Shown: positions 1 through 10,351 of the stretch, piece by piece
Layout: each line of letters begins with the position of its first letter
Position numbering within the stretch: the stretch's first letter is position 1
Source of the DNA: Acholoe squamosa
Lineage: Eukaryota; Annelida; Polychaeta; Phyllodocida; Polynoidae
DNA length: 64,000 nucleotides
Direction of reading: 5' to 3'
NCBI GenBank assembly: GCA_949317995.1
Contig: OX439045.1
Coordinates: forward strand, 45,279,693 to 45,343,692
Translations under genes and position numbers: made by a program
The notes under the pieces: generated by a model
Seen by the model: the letters and a program-made list of their open reading frames with translations, nothing else
What the model was told of the DNA's origin: nothing
Database searches by the model: none

Positions 1-1
1 A

Positions 2-1657
2 CCTCAACAAGTCTTCGCTCACTCTGGGTCTACACAACCTATCTACCAGTACCCACTGCATATACAGCCCACTGCTCAGGCACTTCTCCAGACCTTCACC
101 CCTCTGCCTGTGCCATCTAATAACCTGCCTGCTTCTATGGATCACTGCACAGATCCTGTTGTCAATTCAGATGTTCAGGCCCTTTTGGATACTGCTCAGC
201 AGATATCAGGTGTTAGGGGTAAGTTCACCCACCCACATCATTATATCACCAGAGGTCCTACTCGCCTTAACCTTTGGTGCCCAAGCACGCTTAAATGTTA
301 AATGTGCGGTTTCGGTCTTAAGTCCATGTACATTGAAGCATGATTGTCATTGAGATACTTCTACTGGTCCAATCTGCAAAGTTAGTCCTTCTACAGAACG
401 GCCATGACATCAAAAATCCAATGGGACCATCCATGTGACTGTCTCTTTATTAGTTCAAAAACAGTTAGTCAAAACATGAAAATATATTGCCCATTAGAGG
501 GTCAGCCTGCCATACAGCAAGCACCATGGCACCAAGCTATTGCTGGCTTATATTACCCCTAATGGTCACTCAAGAATTAGAAGTTATCCATTGTACTATG
601 TTATTCATTGATTGAAATCTTTCTGATCCATAACAATCTTTTCATGGTAACAACCATAATCTATTTCCTATTCAGTAGGAAAAAACATTGACAAGCTTGA
701 TAGGAATATGGAGATTATGCACAGAATGGCCTAAATACTTTCAAACAACAACAAATAGAATGTTTCGTTGCTATGGCAACCAAACTGGACCAGATATCTC
801 ATATCTGAGCTGAAAGACTTATAAATCAAGGGCATTCATAATCAGTAAATTTGATAAGAGGCCCATATCAAAACAGAAGATTGGAATAGCACATGGTATT
901 CAATGACAGAGTGATATACATGTGAAATTAGTAGGAAATTGTCAAATAATTCTGGGCACCATAGGGTTAAGACCTCTCTCAACCAGTTAAAATTGGCTGA
1001 ATACCTTTATGGCCTAATGATGCTAAAACCCCTGGTCTAAACAGGCCCAAGATGGTTTAGAATTTTCACAACATTATACAGGAAGCAAAGGACTTTGACT
1101 GGCTTCAGGTCAGGAGATGGTCTGGGGAGGTCATGTCGGGTGTGGCTGAAGTCACCATCAGGTGGTCTGACCCCCTTAACCCTTTATGGGTTGACCCCAC
1201 TATTGCTTCACCCCGCTCAGAGCTGTCATGTGTCAGGGAAGGTCACCTCTTCCCTACTGTTGCTTCTGTCACTGCAGTAGCTAAATCTGCTGCTACCAAA
1301 TCTGCTGCCAAGTCAGGAGCAGTAGCAAAACACATCTCTACTCAACAGTCATCCTCTCAGCATAACCAAAATACCAACATCAACAATAACAATCGACAGA
1401 ATTCCAACTAAGCCAAAGGCAACAATAACAGAGCTAAGCGATCTGCCCCTAGTGCTGTGGGCTGCTCTGATATTGTGTGTGAGGCATATAATACCCTGGC
1501 TGGTTGTACAAAAGAAGATGGTCATCTGGTGGCTGGTGTCAAGAATGGTCACCATTGCAACTGGTGCAGGTCTACACTTCAGCTGATCTATACTCACTCA
1601 TTTACATCTTGCAATATTAAGACCAACTACAAGGGCACATCATCCTTTCACGCATGA
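2..1657 (+). pseudogene. Gag-like protein of the DIRS element, broken
   Basis: The frame is open from base 2 (Pro/Gln/Thr-rich, ...PQQVFAHSGSTQP...) to 266, is interrupted by the MITE at 271-966, and resumes in register after it (TSLNQLKLAEYLYG) until a TAA at 1038. A second frame from about 1063 carries DFDWLQVRRWSGEV and downstream Ser/Asn/Gln-rich sequence. It passes through a TAA at 1409 and continues to 1657 with a Cys/His finger (VCEAYN, GCTKEDGH, HHCNWC). That finger resembles the C-terminal nucleic-acid-binding module of DIRS gag proteins. The damage is one MITE, at least one frameshift and two stops. The gag assignment comes from position and these motifs, not from an alignment. Confidence 0.6.
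271..966. mobile_element. piggyBac-type MITE, copy 1 (696 bp), TTAA target duplication
   Basis: The left end begins CCTTTGGTGCCCAAGC directly after TTAA (267-270). The right end is TTCTGGGCACCATAGGG directly before TTAA (967-970). The terminal inverted repeats (about CCCTTTNGTGCCCA) and the TTAA duplication are the signature of piggyBac-superfamily non-autonomous elements. No transposase is encoded. Removing the insert and one TTAA reconnects the gag-like frame of the host DIRS element without a frameshift. Internal sequence is shared with the copies at 13556-14265 (inverted) and 46909-47533 (same orientation). Confidence 0.88.
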
Positions 1658-1709
1658 GCCGGAACCCACCGGCTCCTCTGGTGATGACTTACCACATGAC
1701 TTCATATTA

Positions 1710-2537
1710 GTGGACATGACTTTACAGGGTAGTTCAGACCTACAACCTGCTTCCTCTTACTCGGTGCCTACATGCACCTCTACTATACACAGTGCTGCGA
1801 GTATACCACATCGACACCTCCACCATGCTCCACTACCACATGATCAGTGCTGTAGCACATGTACCTTGGATTGGTGTCAACCTACTACTACTACTACTAC
1901 TCATGTGTGTACCCTTGATCCACTACCAAATGATCAACACAACTCAGCACTGTGTTATAATGATGGCTGTAATATGGTCTCCCCAACTGATGTTCAGCAT
2001 GACCCCTCCTTACTGGATCATACTACCATTGAATATATATGTATTTGGTCAAGATGATACATGTGATGATACCCCATGCCTTGACACTTTACTTACTGAC
2101 CCTCTAGTTGGCCCAGTGCCCTATGCATTTGTTGCTACTAAGGATGCATTTTGGCCTGCTATTGTTCCTGAACAATGGCAGGTTTTTATCCAATATGCTC
2201 TGTTATACTCTGTGGTTAAAAACTCAAAACTACCTAACCATCTCAGTGCCCGCCTCACACTCCCTATTGCCCTCAATCTTGAGAACTGTGATAAGTTGTT
2301 GGTAGATTATCATGACACTCAGCTAAAAGACTATTTGAGGTATGGCTGCCCCATGGGTTATACTCTCGATACCCTTCTGATACAAGGAAGTTTATCGACA
2401 AAGAGTTGTGCTTAGGTGGTTTATAAGGCCCCTTTACAGCCCCACCCTTCACCCCCTGGGGTAATAATCCACCTCTCATGACAACACCCAAGAGAGACTC
2501 CACAGACCGATGTGTTGTACTTGACCTGTCTTACCTG
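1710..2537 (+). pseudogene. DIRS-type reverse transcriptase, N-terminal part, internally deleted
   Basis: About 2050-2350 encodes the conserved N-terminal region of DIRS-type RTs: a LPNHLSARLTLPIALN stretch followed by DYHDTQLKDYLRYGCPMGYT. After a frameshift, 2427-2537 encodes GPFTAPPF...MTTPKRDSTDRCVVLDLSY, the start of the RT palm with its basic patch and VVLDLS strand. The next expected segment, roughly 100 residues of fingers and palm with the first catalytic Asp, is absent. The sequence jumps straight to the YxDD-like motif at 2540. The protein would be catalytically dead. Confidence 0.72.
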
Positions 2538-2539
2538 GA

Positions 2540-3471
2540 TATATTGAAGACTTTTGTGGTGCTGCTGCCACACTCACCCAAGCCCAAAAGGATTATCAGG
2601 CCTTCCTGGATCTAGCACAGACCTTAGGTATCCAGTTGTCACCCCAGAAATGTCAGCCACCTACCACTGCTATGGAATGGCTTGGCTTTCACCTGGATAC
2701 TTACCTTATGACACTAACAGTTCTCACCAAAAGCTCTCTGACATTGAAGGTGAGTGCCTGAAATGGGGAAAGGTCAAGTATGATACTACAAAGAAGATAC
2801 AATCCCTGATCGGAAAACTTACACACATAACAAAATGCATACCATGTGCCCGTAAGTTTATGTGCAGGATACTCCATGTCCTGAGATGTGCCCCAGTACC
2901 TGGCCCAGTCTTTATATCCAATGCCTTCAAGTTGGATGTTCTTTGGTTTTACGACTACACCCGCCTCTCAAACGGCATTCATCTTCTGGAACCCTCACTT
3001 CACCAGATCAAGATTGAGTGTGACTCTACATTGTTGGCAGGAGGTGGTAATTCCATGTCTAAATACTACCAGACCATATACACTCCGGCTCAGAAAGCAC
3101 TCTACCCCCTCATCGTACACCTCGAGGCCTTTAACCTCCTACTGGCCTTCTGCAGCCTACTACCAGATGATACATGTGGGTGTCTGGTGATCATATTCAC
3201 TGACAACATGGCATCAAGCAGTGCACTACAATCTGGATGTGCCACTGACCCTGTGTTGGCAGTGTGTGCACGTCAGCTCTGGGTGGAGGCAGCAAGGTGT
3301 GACTCCCTCCTACTCAAACAACATAAAAAAGGGGAGCTTATACCACTAGCAGAAGCCCTCAGCCGCCCTCATGATGCCTTAACATCTTGTTATGTTCACT
3401 CTGAGGTCAGAAAGAGAGGCATTACAAAGGTCCCTCCATCTCTAGATCTCCTCATGTTTGATCCTATTTGA
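2540..3471 (+). pseudogene. DIRS-type RT C-terminal part plus RNase H
   Basis: It starts at YIEDF (2540-2554), where intact elements have YIDDF or YLDDF, so the first Asp of the catalytic pair reads Glu here. The connection region follows (LGIQLSPQKCQPPTTAMEWL) in a frame that changes near 2750 to the one running to 3471. RNase H features include IECDSTLLAGGG (first acidic residue), VHLEAFNLLLA (Glu), IFTDNMASSSALQSG (DN motif), DPVLAVCARQLWVEAA, and a final ALSRPHDA that matches the usual ADALSR ending. The recombinase follows within about 10 bases. Confidence 0.78.
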
Positions 3472-3481
3472 ATATTTTCAG

Positions 3482-4436
3482 CTTGTCCTCTCGGTGATCA
3501 AACTCTTGCATCACTCAATGCATCAGTCTCAGATAAGACACACTTTAACAGACTGAAACAGCCAACATACTATGTTGTGTTTGCATTCACATACTCCATA
3601 GATGTACTCACCCCTTCAATTCCTGATGCTGCCATGTTTAATCAATTTTTGGCCAATTCTTTGTCAGCACCCAGCTCTTGTAGAAGTTACATCTCTAGTG
3701 CTAAAAATTGAATTGACACTCGTGGGGGCGACTCATCTGCCCTGTCATCTTTTAAGAGTAACTGTGTTCATAAGGGTGCAACTGTACTTAGACCTCATAT
3801 ACCCACACCTGTACCCGCTCTGCTACCACAGGACTTAGTCAGTGTGTGCCAATATCTGGACTGTGCAAAATATACATCACCCATAAAAGCTGCACTGTAT
3901 ATCAGCCTCTTTGCATTTTTAAGAGCCTCTAATTTATTGTCACCTACTGTGTCATTGTGGTCTGGTCCCCATACTTTGTCCAGAGGTGATATCATCACAT
4001 CTAATGATGGAATACATGTGATTATTAGATCATCTAAAACAATTACACCTGGGTCAACCCCAGTCATACTACAACTACCAAGGATTAAGAACTCACCAGC
4101 ATGCCCTACTGCAGCCTGGGAAAGGTTCACTCAGAAATTCCTGCCTCTCCCTCATCACCAGCTTTCATCCTGTTCTCAGGGAAACCATTTACTCCATCTG
4201 TTCTGAATGACATTGTTAGAGATGGCTTGGTGTACCTGGTATGCTCATATGGACATAAATTTTCAGGTCACTCCCTCCGTAGGGGTGGATCACAGGCTGC
4301 TGTATATGCTGGTACTGACCCGAAAGACGTTCACAAGCGTGGGACCTGGTCATCAATCATGGGCATGAGACCATATGTTCCCTCTGTAGCTTCATCATGT
4401 GTTTCATCTTTGATGTCTACCCTGTTTGCCCAGTAG
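3482..4436 (+). pseudogene. Tyrosine recombinase of the DIRS element
   Basis: An N-terminal SAM-like region (3482-3800) includes FNRLKQPTYYVVFAF and SCRSYISSAKN, with a stop near 3710. The catalytic domain has LFAFLRASNLLSP (first catalytic Arg), a RSSKT strand, then after a frameshift near 4150 GHSLRRGGSQAAVYAG (His-x-x-Arg) and GTWSS...YVPSVAS, where the downstream Tyr in MRPYVP is the candidate nucleophile. This R...HxxR...Y order is diagnostic of tyrosine recombinases. It acts in integrating circular cDNA in DIRS-type elements. The frameshift and stop make this copy non-functional as read. Confidence 0.85.
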
Positions 4437-4559
4437 AAACTACCTCATACACATATAATATATCTCATTGTTCATGTTTACACACTTGTGTATGGTTACT
4501 ATGTCTGGTTACTATGTATCTGGTTACTATGTCATCATCTGTCGCCATGATTGGTCATC

Positions 4560-4742
4560 AATGGTGACTCCTTTTTGAGTGATAACTCATTCCCTCATCT
4601 TTCGCCACTGTGTGTTAGACTCACGTGGCATAGTAGTTGCTATTCCTGGTGATCTTGTGCTATAATGACGTCTTGGTCCATCTAGCGACATGTGTGAGCC
4701 ACTTCACACAGGTTGACGAGGACTCACGACAATTTGCTAGGT
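4560..4742 (-). repeat. Solo end of the 26289-type TIR element
   Basis: Read on the minus strand this begins AGCAAATTGTCGTGAGTCC and continues through a CACACATGTCGCTAGATGG block to a GATCACCAGGAATAGC block. That is the same order of blocks as 26290-26400. It is therefore a fragment or related member of that element family. A matching second terminus was not found nearby. Confidence 0.55.
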
Positions 4743-5362
4743 AATGTCTTTTGGGTAATTGAACCTCCATGTGTAGTGGTTGCCATGGTTACCAACCTTA
4801 TAACTTGTTCTTACTACTATATACTTGATTTAACGTCTCAAAGACCAGAGTGTATTTGTTTAAACTCACATATTTAATATACACGCTTGTTGGTCATTAT
4901 AGATTGGGCAGGGAAACAAGCATGCAATTAATGATAAATGATGAATGACTAGGCCATTAAGAACCCGTTTAGATTACGTGATTGCCACAATTGAATCAAC
5001 TGTATAAGAACCATAGTAGATGATTATACTCTTGTTCTATAAACATATGGAAACCAGCCACCTGGAATTACTGATAAATTCGTTATCTTCAAAGCTATGG
5101 AACACAGAGCATCCATTACATTTTCAGTAGATAAGCCCCATTATATAGGCCTATGGATACATCTGTCGGACAATTATGCTATAATGGATTGGTATCATAA
5201 ATCCGGGCTATAAAGAAAAATAAGTCCTTGATGCAAATTGGCAGATTAAACCTTTAAGGGAAGAGCAAAATTGGTTGCCCTGGCCATGGGGACGGCCTCT
5301 TAAAAAGTATAGTTCCTAGAGGAAAAGCCTATTTTTAATTCCTATACAAATCCTACATAATA

Positions 5363-5452
5363 GGTGTTGACTATAGTCTATACTAGGCCTACCATGGTGT
5401 CGACTATAGTCAACGCTAGGCTCACCATGGTGTCGACTATAGTCGATGCTAG
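5363..5452. repeat. 33-bp tandem repeat, about 2.7 copies
   Basis: GACTATAGTC recurs at 5369, 5402 and 5435, each followed by a CTAGGC..ACCATGGTGTC block. Each unit is built from short palindromes (GACTATAGTC, ACCATGGT). Confidence 0.85.
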
Positions 5453-5862
5453 CCCTAAATGAGTTTTAACCATGGTGGTATTCTAAATATGGTTACACCT
5501 GTATGAAGAAGATTATCTCATAAATACATTCGCTACCTGGAAACTGCTGATTCGAGGAATGTAGCTTAGGAGATTTCCCCTCATGAGATTCTGATGATGG
5601 CTGATATATTATGTATGTTATGAGGCTTTCTCCTTAACAATTAGCAAAAGGCTAGCGCAGATAGTATCATGATAGACCTAGCTAATTGCAGAGCATGGCA
5701 GTAGCCTCACCGAACACCTATTCCCGGACGAATCCATGTCCTTGAATCTACATAATAGAACTTTGAGGAAACATTTTCATCTGCCCTAGTATAAAATGAA
5801 TGTTTACTATGTCTGTGACTTGGGTTTTATATTAGTATTGTAATAAAATGAGGTTGACGCCA

Positions 5863-6271
5863 AGTAAAGTTTGAAGACTACTGTGATTATTTATTCAAAG
5901 GCCACAACCCGGCCTGCCCTTGGGCTTGGGACATCGATTATCACTTATAACTCTATGTATCGGGCCACCCAGCTCGCTTCAGCTCTTCCGGCGGACGGCT
6001 ATACTGCTTACGCTCCGGCGGATCTGCTCCCGGTTTCCGGCCTCGCCCCCATACATCTGCTCTGTTGAACTCCAAACTCACCGACCCCCTCCTTCCGTTC
6101 TGCACCTCCTTATATACTACCATCCGGACTCGTGACGTCACCCCTTTTCCAAATAAGGCCACCTCTGCCCTCCGGGGCGCCCCCCGGTGTCGGCTCCGCA
6201 CATTAACACCTGAATCTCCCGCCGGACTCTCCGTCTATCCCCGCCGTACTCGTATAACCGTCTCCATTACA
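5863..6271 (-). repeat. 3' LTR of the gypsy element (409 bp)
   Basis: This is nearly identical to 16634-17061. On the coding strand it starts TGTAATGGAGACGG. The distal end reads ..CTTTACT where the other LTR has ..CTTTACA, so the terminal dinucleotide is mutated. It carries the TATA-like CCTTATATA (plus-strand reading, 6108-6116), TGACGTCA (6133-6140), CCAAATAAGG (6149-6158) and an AATAAA (minus strand, 5890-5895). It lacks about 20 bp present between the CRE-like and CArG-like sites of the 5' LTR. Confidence 0.93.
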
Positions 6272-6284
6272 CTCCTCCCACCTT
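6272..6284 (-). promoter_or_regulatory. Polypurine tract of the gypsy element
   Basis: On the coding strand AAGGTGGGAGGAG lies immediately before the TGTAATGG start of the 3' LTR. That is where plus-strand DNA synthesis is primed in LTR elements. Confidence 0.65.
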
Positions 6285-7177
6285 ACTCACAACCGCCGGG
6301 GTGCCTTAGCGGCCTGGGTGTCCGTCCTTCTCCATACTAAAATAACCAATCATCTCAATAATCTTATGGTAACAATGACAGGATACAGGAACATCGGCGA
6401 TGTAGCCTCTGTAGGTATCAAATTACGCCTCTCTCTAACGTCAGGTATGCTCCATAACACTTAACTCCTAAGCCATCCCGCCCGGCGACTGGACATTCCT
6501 CTTACGATGGCACTTTTACAACACCCGCATAAATAATCCACCTCATCGGTTCACAAGGACAGGTATGTTTTCCTAACACTTAACAGCTAAGCCGTCCCGC
6601 CCGGCGCCTGGACATTCCTCCCCTGACGGCACCTCTACAACATCGACCTCATCGGATTACAATGACAGGTATGTTGTCATAACACTTAACATCTAAGTAC
6701 AAGTAATTCTGGTAACATCGTAGCATGACTTAAATAACTCTCCTTCATCTCTTTATACACAAAATAAAAATGTCCAGCGTCTTCCTAATCCTACCGGCAC
6801 CGGCGTGCGCCTTGGCTTGTCCTCCGGTGGAAATCCACCATTACACAAGTCCCGCCTAACAACATTCAGAACAGAACTATATACAGGTGGCCACTGTTGG
6901 CCTACAGACGTCGTCGCCCTGAGTGCTGGGGGTGAACCTCCTCAACGCCGACCCTCACGGCTCGTCCCTTCTCCGGTGGCTTCCTCTCCTGCCGGTCTGC
7001 CCCCAGGCGTCTCCCTCCCGGACGACCGCGCTGGCAGACCTTGCTGTCCTCCTCTCCGGCTCACCTGCAATGCAACAGACACCGTTTGTACAGCTCCCCT
7101 GACAGGCTCCTCTCCCAGCCCTCCCTTGAGACCTTCCCGGCGCTCCCCGGATCACTCCCCCACTCAGTCACCACCCC
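6285..7177 (-). other. Non-coding 3' region of the gypsy element with 106-118 bp repeats
   Basis: No gene is seen. CAGGTATG recurs at 6442, 6560 and 6666, and the first two are followed by AACACTTAAC..CTAAGCC(A/G)TCCCGCCCGGCG..TGGACATTCC. The repeat unit is therefore 106-118 bp with about 2.3 copies. The rest is C/T-rich on the plus strand. Confidence 0.6.
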
Positions 7178-8551
7178 TTATTCTGACAACATTTCCTTGA
7201 TTCTCTCATCAACAGACAGCGTCGCTTCACTACTCTTATTTTCTAGAGGTGATGCACTACTCCTATTTTCTAGAGGTGATGGGTGCGTACTCACCGGCCG
7301 GCGGAAGACCGTCTGGTACAATTGGTTGACTTGGACCAGATCCTCCCCCACTACATCCTCCCACCTGTGCTGTCGACCGGAGACAGGGAAAACTGCTCCC
7401 CATTCCTCGCCCGGTTGGTTCCCCGCTCTCCATCTATCAACCGCCGCCGGGCTGTCCTCCAGCCATGGTATCGTCACCGGGTAGGTGGGGAAACCGTCTC
7501 CTACTCCGGGTACTGGCCTCTGTAGCTGACCCCACACGTCGGGCCCCATGGGCAGCACTACCGGTAGTGGGGGTGGTGGTGGAGCCATAGCCCCTGTCGA
7601 GGGCCCGCCCGGAGTCAGGCTACTACCCGGCCGTGACACACCGGCATCCCCCATCGCCTCATCTCTGCCGTCGCGCTCCGGTGATCTTTCTTTCTCTGCC
7701 CATCGTCTATCCTCCTCCTCCTCTTTCTGGCGTCTTTCCTTGTCCTTCTCACGACGTCTCTTCTCCTCCTTTTCCCGTTCTGCCTTCTTCTCCTCCCGGC
7801 GTTTCTTATCCTCTCTCTCCTCCCGCCGTCTTTTCTCCTCCCTCTCTTCTAGTTGTTTCGCCTCCTCTCTCTTCCTTCTATCCTCCCTCTCTTCCGCCGC
7901 CTTAAGTTCCTCCTTTCTCTTTCTTTCTTTCTTCTCCCCTGCCACTCTTCTCTCCTCCTGTCTCTTCTCCTCTGCCTTCCTTTCGTCTCTTTTCCTCTTC
8001 TGTTCTTTCTCCTCCGCCGCCTTCTTTTCTTTCTCTTCCGCCGCTTTCTTCTGGTCTTTCCTCCTTTTCTGCTCTCTCTCTTCAGCCCGTTTTTTCTCTT
8101 CCTCTTTCTTTTTCTGCTGCTCCTTCTCATCAGCCACTCTCTTATCCTCCTTCCACTTCTTTCTCTCCTTCTCCTCCTCTGCCTTCTTCTCGCCCCTTTT
8201 ACTTGGCAGTTCCTTCCCCTCTTTCTTTCCCCCTTGTTGGCGAGCGTCCTCCTCCTCCACGCTCCCTTTCTCCCTACTGGCCTTCTCTTTCTCTTTAGAT
8301 GGCCGCCCCTCCTCTGTCTTCTTGCTACTAGCGTCCCTCTCCGTTTCTCCCCTCCCACCGGTCCCTTGTGGGTACGGCCCGCCTGACACCTGACCCTGAA
8401 GGTAGACACCGGGTGCCTCCGTCTCCGCTTCCGCCGAGCCTCCACTCTCAGAGGAAAGGAGTGACCTCTCCAGCACCTTCAATGGCCCCCCTTTTCCGGC
8501 TACCACTGCCTGGCCCGAGCGTTCGTCCTCACTCGACTCCGGTGTGGTCAA
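7178..8551 (-). CDS. Gypsy 3' ORF, C-terminal part: long charged helix protein
   Basis: A 457-codon open frame; the first codon here is TTG and the frame really continues from the preceding segment by a 1-base shift, so this is not an independent start. Residues 1-85 are acidic and Ser-rich. Residues about 90-290 are an almost uninterrupted Glu/Lys/Arg-rich stretch (runs such as EEKRQEERRVAGEKKERKR), predicted as a single alpha helix or coiled coil. Residues 290-340 are Pro-rich (MAPPPPPLP). The C-terminal 100 residues contain two copies of an SPLENRSS/SPLENKSS unit. No signal peptide or membrane segment is visible, so it is not an env protein. Position between integrase and LTR suggests an accessory or gag-like structural role, which is inference. 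Confidence 0.6.
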   Translation of the reverse strand: MTTPESSEDERSGQAVVAGKGGPLKVLERSLLSSESGGSAEAETEAPGVYLQGQVSGGPYPQGTGGRGETERDASSKKTEEGRPSKEKEKASREKGSVEEEDARQQGGKKEGKELPSKRGEKKAEEEKERKKWKEDKRVADEKEQQKKKEEEKKRAEEREQKRRKDQKKAAEEKEKKAAEEKEQKRKRDERKAEEKRQEERRVAGEKKERKRKEELKAAEEREDRRKREEAKQLEEREEKRRREEREDKKRREEKKAEREKEEKRRREKDKERRQKEEEEDRRWAEKERSPERDGRDEAMGDAGVSRPGSSLTPGGPSTGAMAPPPPPLPVVLPMGPDVWGQLQRPVPGVGDGFPTYPVTIPWLEDSPAAVDRWRAGNQPGEEWGAVFPVSGRQHRWEDVVGEDLVQVNQLYQTVFRRPVSTHPSPLENRSSASPLENKSSEATLSVDERIKEMLSE

Positions 8552-9149
8552 GAGAGCCCTGGGGTGGACAGGGCTCTCTTGTCCGCCGCCAGTACACGCC
8601 TCCTCGCTGCTTCATCCCCCAGCTGGGCCAGCTCCCGGTCTGACCTGTCTATTTCCCGTTCCAAGGCCCCCTCCGACGGTGCTGGACTCGACTCACAGCG
8701 GGGTGTGACTTGCTGGGAGTCTGACCTGTGGACAGGCGATATCAGGTGGCTACTCATCAGCGCCTGCAGGCGGCTTCCCGGCGGTGGGGTCCTCTCCTGG
8801 GGACCCAGGCTACCGGGGAACTTGCCTTCCCCATCCGTCCCTTTTAGGACTGACCGTTGCTGCTGCATACTGGGCCCTTCGGCGGAGGTCGCCCCTCCCC
8901 CTTCCGCGCCGGTGAGGGTCACCATGGACCTGGTCTCCTTCCCACCCGTCGCTGCTGGCACTTCCAGGGTGTCCATCTTGCCCCCCCCCCTAGCAAGTCG
9001 GTGAGCACCGTCTCGTCAAGGTCCCCGGTTGTACCCACCGCCGTGTCCGCCTCTCCGCTGGACTGTTCCTCCTTCCGGGCCTTCTTCACTGCCACCGCAC
9101 TGGAGGATCGCGGTGACTTCTGTGCGGGAGACAGCCCCCTCCTCTCTGA
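8548..9149 (-). pseudogene. Gypsy 3' ORF, middle part, frameshifted
   Basis: Downstream of a TAA at 9150-9152 the frame stays open (SERRGLSPAQKSPRSSSAVAVKK) until a run of ten C bases near 8981-8990 (G on the coding strand). There it switches to the frame running from 8976 to 8548. A homopolymer length change is the simplest explanation. The latter segment contains SPAPSEGALEREIDRSDRELAQLGDEAARRR, a helical charged stretch leading into the long helix. It ends TCT TGA, overlapping the next open frame by one base-shift. Confidence 0.5.
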
Positions 9150-10348
9150 TTAGGGCACCTTGTCCTCTTCTCCGGCGTCCCCAATGACACACACGGAGTC
9201 CCGCTCCCAACTACTTTCCCGGGATGATGTGGCACCCCTCTTCTCTCCCCTACCCCGCTGCGATGACTTGGCGACGGTCCTCTTCCCCTTGGGGCCAGGC
9301 ACCACCACAACGCTGGCTACCGCCGGCTGGGACGACTGACCCGAGTCTCCCGGCTCGTCCTCCTCTTCTGCCTCCGACGGGGAGGGTTCGGGCAGCTTAC
9401 GGTCACAAATCATAGAAAGTGTGCATATGGGGCCTCACATGTCATTCGCCCAGACATGTGCCCAGAATCATGAAAAATAATTCTTATAAGTATGCTTCTT
9501 TTATGATAGCAAGGACACATCTGATATAAATGATAATGTGATTTTCTTAATCTACAGGTCAAAATAGTCTGGACCTGAGATTTTCATGGAGGTATGATGA
9601 TTGTTTCTGTAGGAAATGAAACCCCCAACATGGCTTGTAACTTAGGCCCCTAAATGTCATTCGCCCAGACACAATTTCGCCCAGACAATTTTGGGCCCAT
9701 TTTACCCCCTGGAGCCCAAAATATTCATATGGGACCATCAGAACCCATATGTAACACAAAGATCTCATCCAGCCTGACACTTTGAGCCAAAAAAATAGAG
9801 GGGGAAACTAAAATTCGAAGAGTAGGGGCTGGAATACCTTCAAATTTGTCATATGCAAACCTTCTATGATTTTTTACCTTACGGCGGTATCTGATGTCGG
9901 CCGGGTCGGGGACGTTAGCGTATACACTCCAAGGGTGGGTGGGGTGTTTTGCACACATGTGCCGCCACATTTCCTTATGCCGCTTCCCCCGCACCTGTAA
10001 GTCGCACCCGCCGGCGGGGCAGTCCCACCCGGGGCCCTCTCCCGCATGCAGAGTGAGGTGACGCTTGAGCGTATCAAGTCGCCCCGTTGTCACCACACAG
10101 TCGGGCTCAGGACACGCATACCTTTTCTTGGCCGGCGACTTCTTCTTAGGAGTCTTCTCCTTGTCACCCCTCTTGGTCTTGACGTCCTTTTTGGGGCCCA
10201 TTTCCGACACAAACTTGGATTTCTCGTTGTCTCCGCCGCCACGCCGGTCGTACTCTGCCTGCCGCCAGTTTGAATATGGCCGCTGGCCTCGTTCTGGGTG
10301 GTGACCTACTTCTTGCGGAAAGAGGTCACGCTGCCAGACGTCTTCCCG
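9150..10348 (-). pseudogene. Gypsy 3' ORF, N-terminal part with two C2H2 zinc fingers, MITE-interrupted
   Basis: This frame opens after the TAA at 10349 and runs REDVWQRDLFPQEVG into a Lys-rich basic region. It then has finger 1 (YACPEPDC...LKRHLTLH, spacing C-x4-C-x12-H-x3-H, about 10114-10046) and finger 2 (WDCPAGGCDL...WRHMCAKH, C-x4-C-x14-H-x4-H). A 475-bp MITE sits at 9403-9877. Removing it with one target copy joins RYRRK directly to LPEPSPSEAEEEDEPGDS in frame. The frame ends in TAA at 9150. C2H2 fingers would bind DNA or RNA. In this position they could help target integration or bind element RNA, but there is no direct evidence. Confidence 0.65.
9403..9877. mobile_element. 475-bp MITE with 7-bp target duplication CTTACGG
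   Basis: CTTACGG occurs at 9396-9402 and again at 9878-9884. The ends form an inverted repeat: left AATCATAGAAAGTGTGCATATG and right (reverse complement) AATCATAGAAGGTTTGCATATG, a few bases inside the boundaries. No coding capacity. A 7-8 bp duplication would suit a hAT-like or related superfamily, but the terminal bases do not settle it. Confidence 0.8.
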
Positions 10349-10351
10349 TTA

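Larger units (their letters stand above)
1..4436 (+). mobile_element. DIRS-type tyrosine-recombinase retroelement, decayed, 5' end outside window
   Basis: In order on the plus strand I see a gag-like region with a Cys/His finger, the N-terminal part of a DIRS-type reverse transcriptase, its RNase H domain, and a tyrosine recombinase ending at 4436. This gene order, with recombinase replacing the DDE integrase, defines the DIRS order of retroelements, which integrate through a circular intermediate without target duplication. The copy is dead. The gag frame is split by a MITE and stops, the central RT catalytic region is missing, and the recombinase is frameshifted. Terminal repeats could not be defined because the left end lies before base 1. 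I cannot decide between the DIRS1, PAT and Ngaro families. Confidence 0.85.
4437..5862. other. Non-coding stretch between DIRS and gypsy elements
   Basis: No supported gene. It holds three direct copies of a GGTTACTATGT-containing unit near 4490-4530. A segment at about 4560-4742 is the reverse complement of the left end of the TIR element at 26289 and ends in GACAATTTGCTAGG. A short tandem repeat lies at 5363-5452. The rest is AT-rich and anonymous. Confidence 0.5.

Noticed and set aside
7548-8445. Long plus-strand Ser/Phe/Leu-rich and extra minus-strand Arg-rich frames
   Set aside because: They are other-frame shadows of the Glu/Lys/Arg-rich helix ORF on the minus strand.
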